From assembly GCF_016807185.1 (NCBI RefSeq), contig NZ_JAEVYN010000002.1:2331367-2395366 (forward strand): DNA of 64,000 nucleotides. Direction: 5' to 3'. Numbering within the stretch: position 1 is the first letter of the stretch; the number at the start of each line of letters is the position of its first letter. The notes below the pieces were generated by a model. That model searched no databases, was not told where the DNA came from, and saw nothing but the letters and a program-made list of their open reading frames with translations. The DNA is from Leptolyngbya sp. Cla-17. GTDB lineage: Bacteria > Cyanobacteriota > Cyanobacteriia > Leptolyngbyales > Leptolyngbyaceae. A program made the translations under genes and the position numbers. This document shows, piece by piece, positions 59,382 through 64,000 of this stretch.

Positions 59382-61610
59382 GTGAGAAATTCAGGCCAGG
59401 TTTCATCTCATTTAGAAGTGTGGGGTGGAATCGAATGTACTGTGAATCGAGTTGGCGATCGCTATCTCGATCAGCTAGAACTCAATGGTCATGCAACTCG
59501 CATTGAAGACCTTGATCGGTTTGCGGCATTAGGGATACAAGCGATTCGATATCCGATTTTATGGGAACGGGTTGCTCCAGATGGGCTGGAACAGGCAGAT
59601 TGGTCATGGGCAGATGAGCGATTAGCTTATTTGAATCAACTTGGCGTTCGCCCAATTGTGGGTTTAGTGCATCACGGCAGTGGACCGCGCGATACGAGCT
59701 TAGTTGATGCTGCCTTTCCAGAAAAGTTAGCGACCTATGCCCATGCAGTTGCTCAACGGTATCCCTGGATTAACCAATATACCCCTGTGAATGAACCGTT
59801 GACCACAGCCCGATTTAGCGGGTTGTACGGTCATTGGTATCCCCATGCGTGCGATGACTTGATGTTTATGCGGGCGTTGATAAACCAGTGTCGGGCGACA
59901 GTGCTGGCGATGCAGGCAATTCGGCAGATCAATCCTCACGCTCAACTGGTGCAAACGGAAGACTCCGGTAAAATCTTCAGTACCCCGTTGTTGTCCTATC
60001 AAGCAGAGTTTGAAAACAATCGCGCCTGGCTTTCTTTAGATTTGCTCTGCGGTCGCGTCAATGCGTCTCATCCTCTGTGGCATTATCTGCTGTACACGGG
60101 CATTCAAGCAGACGAATTACTGTGGTTTCAAGACCATCCCTGCATACCCGATATCATTGGAATTAATCGCTATGCCTGTAGCGATCGCTTCCTGGATGAA
60201 CGGCTCGATCGCTATCCCCTCCACACCCATGGCAGCAATGGCAAACACCAGTATGCCGATGTAGAAGCAGTAGTGGTCTGTGCTGAAGGAATTTACGATC
60301 ACTTCACGCTGCTCAAGGAGGTTTGGGAGCGTTACCAGAAACCCATCGCCATCACTGAAGCCCATTTGGGTTGTACTCGTGAGGAACAGTTGCGCTGGCT
60401 GAAGGAAATCTGGCAGACCGCACAAGCTCTACGGCAGGAAGATATAGACATTCGAGCGGTGACGGTTTGGTCGCTTTTGGGAACCTATGACTGGAACAGT
60501 CTAGTCACTCGCGCCGACGGGTTTTATGAGCCAGGGGTGTTTGATGTCCGGTCTCCCTTGCCGCGATCGACCGCGATCGCCACCATGATACAAGCCATTG
60601 CCGAAGGGCGAGACTATCACCATCCGCTTTTGAATCTGCCAGGGTGGTGGCAGCGATCGCAACGACTCCACTATCCCCCCGTGAGCTTTATCAAGGAACT
60701 GGGAAAATGGGCAGATACGACGTTTGTTTCTACGCCAGAGATGAAACAGGTTGCTGTCACAAATGGGTCTTCTACTCCGCCCCTGCTGATCGCTGGAGTC
60801 ACTGGCACGTTGGGGCAAGCCTTTGCTCGGATCTGTGAAGTGCGCGGGATTCCGTATTACGCTCTCTCCCGCCAGGATATGGACATTACCAATTCTGTCG
60901 CGGTGGGGGAGGTGTTGGACGAGCTAAAACCCTGGGCAGTGGTGAATGCAGCAGGCTATGTGCGGGTAGATGACGCGGAACGAGAACCTCACCTCTGCCA
61001 TCGCATTAATGCAGAGGGAGCCGCAATTCTGGCTGATGCTTGCGCTCAACGGCACATTGGACTGATCACCTTTTCCTCCGATCTGGTGTTCAATGGCGAT
61101 GGCCGTCAGCCTTACCTCGAAGGCGATTCGGTTGCACCCTTAAACGTCTATGGTCATAGCAAAGTGCAGGCGGAGCGATGGGTTTTACAGTATCATCCCC
61201 GTTCCTTAGTCATTCGCACCAGCGCCTTTTTTGGTCCCTGGGATGAATACAACTTCCTGACGATCGCTCTCCGCACTCTCACGGCAGGACAGCCTTTTAT
61301 GGCCGCCGAAGATGTGATCGTGTCGCCTACTTATGTTCCAGATCTGGTCAATACCAGTCTTGATTTGCTGATTGATGGCGAATGTGGCTTGTGGCATTTG
61401 ACCAATCCTGGCGCAACCTCTTGGGCAGAGTTAGCCCGTTCAACAGCTCAGCGTGCTGGGTTAGATGCCTCATTCATTCAATCCTGTTCTACTACAGCTC
61501 TCGGATTGGAAGCGACTCGCCCTGCTTACAGCGTTTTGGGGAGTGAACGCGGCATCTTGCTACCAACCTTAGATCAGGCGATCGCTCGATATGTGCTGGA
61601 ATGCAATTAA
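59382..61610 (+). CDS. Fusion of GH1 glycosidase-like and RmlD-like reductase domains
   Basis: A 742-residue two-domain protein. Residues ~10-440 form a GH1 (beta-glucosidase-like) barrel: YTPVNEPL gives the likely acid/base Glu (~137) and IAITEAHLG the likely nucleophile Glu (~326). Residues ~465-742 form an SDR domain of the dTDP-4-dehydrorhamnose reductase type: GVTGTLGQAF (GxxGxxG) and YGHSK (YxxxK), with DVIVSPTYVPDL near the C-terminus. RmlD makes dTDP-rhamnose in glycan synthesis. Fusing a hydrolase to a nucleotide-sugar reductase implies coupled polysaccharide remodelling. Start GTG 59382 follows GGTGGGAGC. Confidence 0.87.
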   Translation: MRNSGQVSSHLEVWGGIECTVNRVGDRYLDQLELNGHATRIEDLDRFAALGIQAIRYPILWERVAPDGLEQADWSWADERLAYLNQLGVRPIVGLVHHGSGPRDTSLVDAAFPEKLATYAHAVAQRYPWINQYTPVNEPLTTARFSGLYGHWYPHACDDLMFMRALINQCRATVLAMQAIRQINPHAQLVQTEDSGKIFSTPLLSYQAEFENNRAWLSLDLLCGRVNASHPLWHYLLYTGIQADELLWFQDHPCIPDIIGINRYACSDRFLDERLDRYPLHTHGSNGKHQYADVEAVVVCAEGIYDHFTLLKEVWERYQKPIAITEAHLGCTREEQLRWLKEIWQTAQALRQEDIDIRAVTVWSLLGTYDWNSLVTRADGFYEPGVFDVRSPLPRSTAIATMIQAIAEGRDYHHPLLNLPGWWQRSQRLHYPPVSFIKELGKWADTTFVSTPEMKQVAVTNGSSTPPLLIAGVTGTLGQAFARICEVRGIPYYALSRQDMDITNSVAVGEVLDELKPWAVVNAAGYVRVDDAEREPHLCHRINAEGAAILADACAQRHIGLITFSSDLVFNGDGRQPYLEGDSVAPLNVYGHSKVQAERWVLQYHPRSLVIRTSAFFGPWDEYNFLTIALRTLTAGQPFMAAEDVIVSPTYVPDLVNTSLDLLIDGECGLWHLTNPGATSWAELARSTAQRAGLDASFIQSCSTTALGLEATRPAYSVLGSERGILLPTLDQAIARYVLECN

Positions 61611-61676
61611 AGGCGTTGCTGAGTTAAATCAATGGTTGCCAAATTAATCAGTTGAAAACCTGGTTAAGCAAATCGC

Positions 61677-62999
61677 TCAGGAAATGGTTGCTAGGACATC
61701 GCAGATTTTGGTAAACGGGGGACGCATTGATGGATTAGGATTCATACACTCTTGCTGTAAACAGCGCAAGCAATCTAGAAGTTCTGTTTGAGCACTGAGG
61801 TTGTCCAGGGCACAGCGGTCTAACAAATCCTCCAAAAAACATCCAAACGCTCTCACTTCTAACCATTCCAGCGATCGAGAAATGGACGGAACGCTTGACG
61901 GGTAGAAAGAGGCGGCTCCAAAATCTCCCAGCAAGCTTTCTCCCGTGGAGTTGATCAAAACGTTGTGGGCATATAGGTCACCGTGCAAGATGCCTTTGGC
62001 ATGAAGGTGAGCGGCGGCGGCAGCAATTCCTTTGGTAATCTGAACGATGACTGGCAGTGGAAAAGTGGTACCGGGGAGGTAAGTGTCTCTGGTGCAGGTA
62101 TCCAAACTGGGAGGGTTACCGAGGGTTTTGTAAGTGGGTGGAACGAAGGCAAACACTAATCCGGCTTTCTGTTCTGGATGATGACTCACTTTGCCCAGCA
62201 TTTGAACTAGATTCGGATGAGTTCCAGCCGCCATGCACGATCGCATCTCATCCATCGGCAGTCCATCACTGGTGACAGTCCCTTTAAACACTTTGATTGC
62301 AACATCTACTATTTGGGTCGGTCCGGCAGCCCAAATCCCTTTGAAGATAACGCCAGAAGCTCCTTCTCCTAGTACATTCTCGATCGTCAGGGTAGTCCAA
62401 TCAATCTCTACTAGTGATGAGGGCGAGGATGCAGTGGTGTCGCAAAAAGGGTTTCCAGCGTATGCCAACCAAGACAGGCGCGGCAGCGTGAACAGCCAGA
62501 GTGGTAACGTTGTCAGTCGGTTTGCCGACAGACGGATCAACTCTAAGTTCTGGCACGCCGCCATTTCCTCTGGCAGCGATCGCAACTGATTTCCAGCGAG
62601 CATCAGCTTTTGCAATTGACTCAAACGCCCCAGGGATGCAGGCACTTGCTCAATTCGATTATCGGTAAGGATGAGCCAGCGAATCGAGGATGGCAACGAA
62701 TGGTCTGCGAACGTTGTAATCTGGTTTGCCTTAAAGCCAACTATGGCAAGATTAGGGCATTGGGATAAGACGGCTGGCAATTCTTCAAACTGGTTGTTGC
62801 TGAAGAACGCAATTCTAAGTTTCTGTAAGCAACCAAACTCATCCGGCAAGGACTTGAGGTGATTATTGGTGAGGTCCAAGATTTCCAACGAATCGGCGAG
62901 TTCTAAAATTTCTAAGGGAAATTGCGACAGTCCAGCCGCCAAATCCAGTCTTTTGGTCCCCTGCAATTGTCCAGACTGTAGGGCATCCAGTGTTTCCAT
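61677..62999 (-). CDS. LRR-containing protein kinase
   Basis: A 440-residue cytoplasmic protein from ATG 62999 (METLDALQSGQLQG). The N-terminal ~8 leucine-rich repeats have the pattern LxxLxLxxNxLxxLP (for example SLEILDLTNNHLKSLP). The C-terminal kinase-like domain has glycine loop GEGASGVIF, VAIKVF lysine, HGDLYAHNV catalytic loop (HGD instead of HRD) and GDFGAA (DFG). It is probably an active or atypical Ser/Thr kinase with an LRR sensor, a layout known in other bacteria. It is convergent with the GH1-RmlD gene. An upstream in-frame start at 63050 is less likely. Confidence 0.87.
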   Translation of the reverse strand: METLDALQSGQLQGTKRLDLAAGLSQFPLEILELADSLEILDLTNNHLKSLPDEFGCLQKLRIAFFSNNQFEELPAVLSQCPNLAIVGFKANQITTFADHSLPSSIRWLILTDNRIEQVPASLGRLSQLQKLMLAGNQLRSLPEEMAACQNLELIRLSANRLTTLPLWLFTLPRLSWLAYAGNPFCDTTASSPSSLVEIDWTTLTIENVLGEGASGVIFKGIWAAGPTQIVDVAIKVFKGTVTSDGLPMDEMRSCMAAGTHPNLVQMLGKVSHHPEQKAGLVFAFVPPTYKTLGNPPSLDTCTRDTYLPGTTFPLPVIVQITKGIAAAAAHLHAKGILHGDLYAHNVLINSTGESLLGDFGAASFYPSSVPSISRSLEWLEVRAFGCFLEDLLDRCALDNLSAQTELLDCLRCLQQECMNPNPSMRPPFTKICDVLATIS

Positions 63000-63320
63000 A
63001 GAGTGACTCACTATTCGGCATAAAGGTGCAAAGCTGCATTTTAGTGCCATGCAACGTTTGGAAAATTACTGTGAAGGGATTTTAGAAAAATTTTATATCA
63101 GCATCACAGGCGCTCAGCTTCTCGGTATAGATGTCGTAGGGTTGACCGAGTGTTGCAGCGCAAACAGATGTTCATATTTCGCTCTCAATATTTTGTATAT
63201 TGAGCTATCTTTCAACGCTTCTGCTAACCCTCATATAACCAAAGCTTAAACTAGTATTAGCGTGTTCTTGATTGTAGTCAAATATACTGAAAGCGCTATT
63301 TCGTATGCGTAAACAGTTTC

Positions 63321-64000
63321 ATGAGTGTTTCTCGACGTAAGTTTTTGACGTTAGCTGGTGTATCTGCCGCTGGCGTGACGATGGTTTCTCCTTTAGAAGC
63401 CTTCTATGCAAGAGTTGCTAATGGTCAGGTTGCTAATGGTATTGGTTATGGTCCACTGTCACCCAAACTTCCTGAAAATGCGGCTGAGCTGCAAGGGTTC
63501 GTCTACCAAGGGATTGACTTTGGGACAACGCCCCTGTTAGACCTACCTCCTGGTTTCAACTACACTGCCATTTCAATCACAGGTCAGCCTATGAATGATG
63601 GTGGTAGAGTCCCCGCCCTTCACGATGGTATGGCTGCCTTCCCAGGAGCTAATAACACGACCATTCTGGTACGGAACCATGAGGTCGGTGCTCTGGGATC
63701 TAACCCAGCGGTTACGCCTGTTAGGTATGACCAGTTGGGAGGTGGCACAACAACACTAGTGATTGGTCCCGATCGCAGAGTGAGATCGCAATACGCTTCG
63801 CTTGGCGGTACGATTCGCAACTGTGCTGGTGGTCCTACTCCCTGGGGTTCCTGGGTGACTTGTGAAGAGAACTTTAGTGTAGGTCCGACAGGTCTTCGTC
63901 ATGGTTACAACTTTGAAGTTCCTGCCAGCGCTGCAATCCAAGTTGCCAATCCCGTGCCTCTAAAAGCAATGGGTCGCTTTAACCATGAAGCAGTGGCAGT
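63321..64000 (+). CDS. PhoX/DUF839 family protein, Tat-exported (partial)
   Basis: The first 226 codons of an open frame leaving the window. MSVSRRKFLTLAGVSAAG is a twin-arginine leader. Then come PPGFNYTAIS, ILVRNHEVG and GTIRNCAGGPTPWGSW with CEEN, all typical of DUF839/PhoX, secreted Ca/Fe-dependent phosphatases or related beta-propellers. Because no stop lies in the window, a six-frame ORF list would miss it. No clear Pho box is seen in the 260-bp upstream region. Confidence 0.88.
   Translation, partial: MSVSRRKFLTLAGVSAAGVTMVSPLEAFYARVANGQVANGIGYGPLSPKLPENAAELQGFVYQGIDFGTTPLLDLPPGFNYTAISITGQPMNDGGRVPALHDGMAAFPGANNTTILVRNHEVGALGSNPAVTPVRYDQLGGGTTTLVIGPDRRVRSQYASLGGTIRNCAGGPTPWGSWVTCEENFSVGPTGLRHGYNFEVPASAAIQVANPVPLKAMGRFNHEAVA

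Noticed and set aside
63231..63300. Pho box upstream of the PhoX/DUF839 gene
   Set aside because: Only one weak CTTAAACT-like octamer was seen, without the usual direct repeats.

Overview
The window comes from a cyanobacterium. GCGATCGC palindromes (the cyanobacterial HIP1 octamer) are scattered through it, and it carries cyanobacterium-restricted genes: a psaJ-type gene, a Psb35-like gene, sipA/DUF3148, and the DUF3531, DUF4168 and DUF1400 families. The genus cannot be fixed from sequence reading alone.

Region 1 (1-6.8 kb) is accessory DNA. It holds a partial gene leaving the left edge, a small PAAR-like candidate, and two DUF4157 (HExxH) proteins with nearly identical N-termini and unrelated C-termini. 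Such proteins are typical effectors of extracellular contractile injection systems (eCIS). A complete reverse transcriptase gene and a severed 3' piece of a second copy are interleaved with the DUF4157 genes.

Region 2 (6.8-14.7 kb) is the transposition module of a Tn7-like element: tnsA-tnsB-tnsC-tnsD plus a second, short tniQ, all on the minus strand. The right end is readable: a TGT/ACA terminus and two 37-bp repeats 40 bp apart. It lies 24 bp beyond the glmS stop codon, the classical attTn7 arrangement. No left end and no cas genes are visible, so the eCIS-like genes to the left may be cargo.

Region 3 (14.7-26.3 kb) is ordinary cyanobacterial chromosome: glmS, hslO, a membrane-anchored repeat protein, psb35, a DUF1400 hydrolase, a DUF4168 protein, an ABC ATPase, a TPR protein, DUF3531 and a NUDIX hydrolase.

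Region 4 (26.3-37.6 kb) is one 3752-residue gene made of PPC, FG-GAP/VCBS, cadherin-like, TolB-like propeller and ELWxxDGT repeats. It contains a recent tandem duplication of about 1.49 kb.

Region 5 (37.7-47.4 kb) is mixed: sipA, a DUF697 GTPase, a stand-alone divergent psaJ too short for routine ORF lists, a renalase-like oxidoreductase, an IS5-type element with a -1 slippery site, an MFS transporter, a divergent alcohol dehydrogenase/HxlR pair, and an orphan osmoprotectant-binding lipoprotein.

Region 6 (47.7-61.6 kb) is a plus-strand galactose and polysaccharide locus: GH2, galT, DUF2243, an M24-fold protein, galK, a beta-PGM-like HAD phosphatase, PhyH, GH43, a glycosyltransferase, glf and a GH1-RmlD fusion. 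Several genes overlap by 1-4 bp. The set suggests that released galactose is phosphorylated and converted to UDP-galactose. UDP-galactose can then be turned into UDP-galactofuranose for a surface glycan. galE and galM are not present here. The window ends with an LRR-kinase and the start of a Tat-exported PhoX/DUF839 protein.
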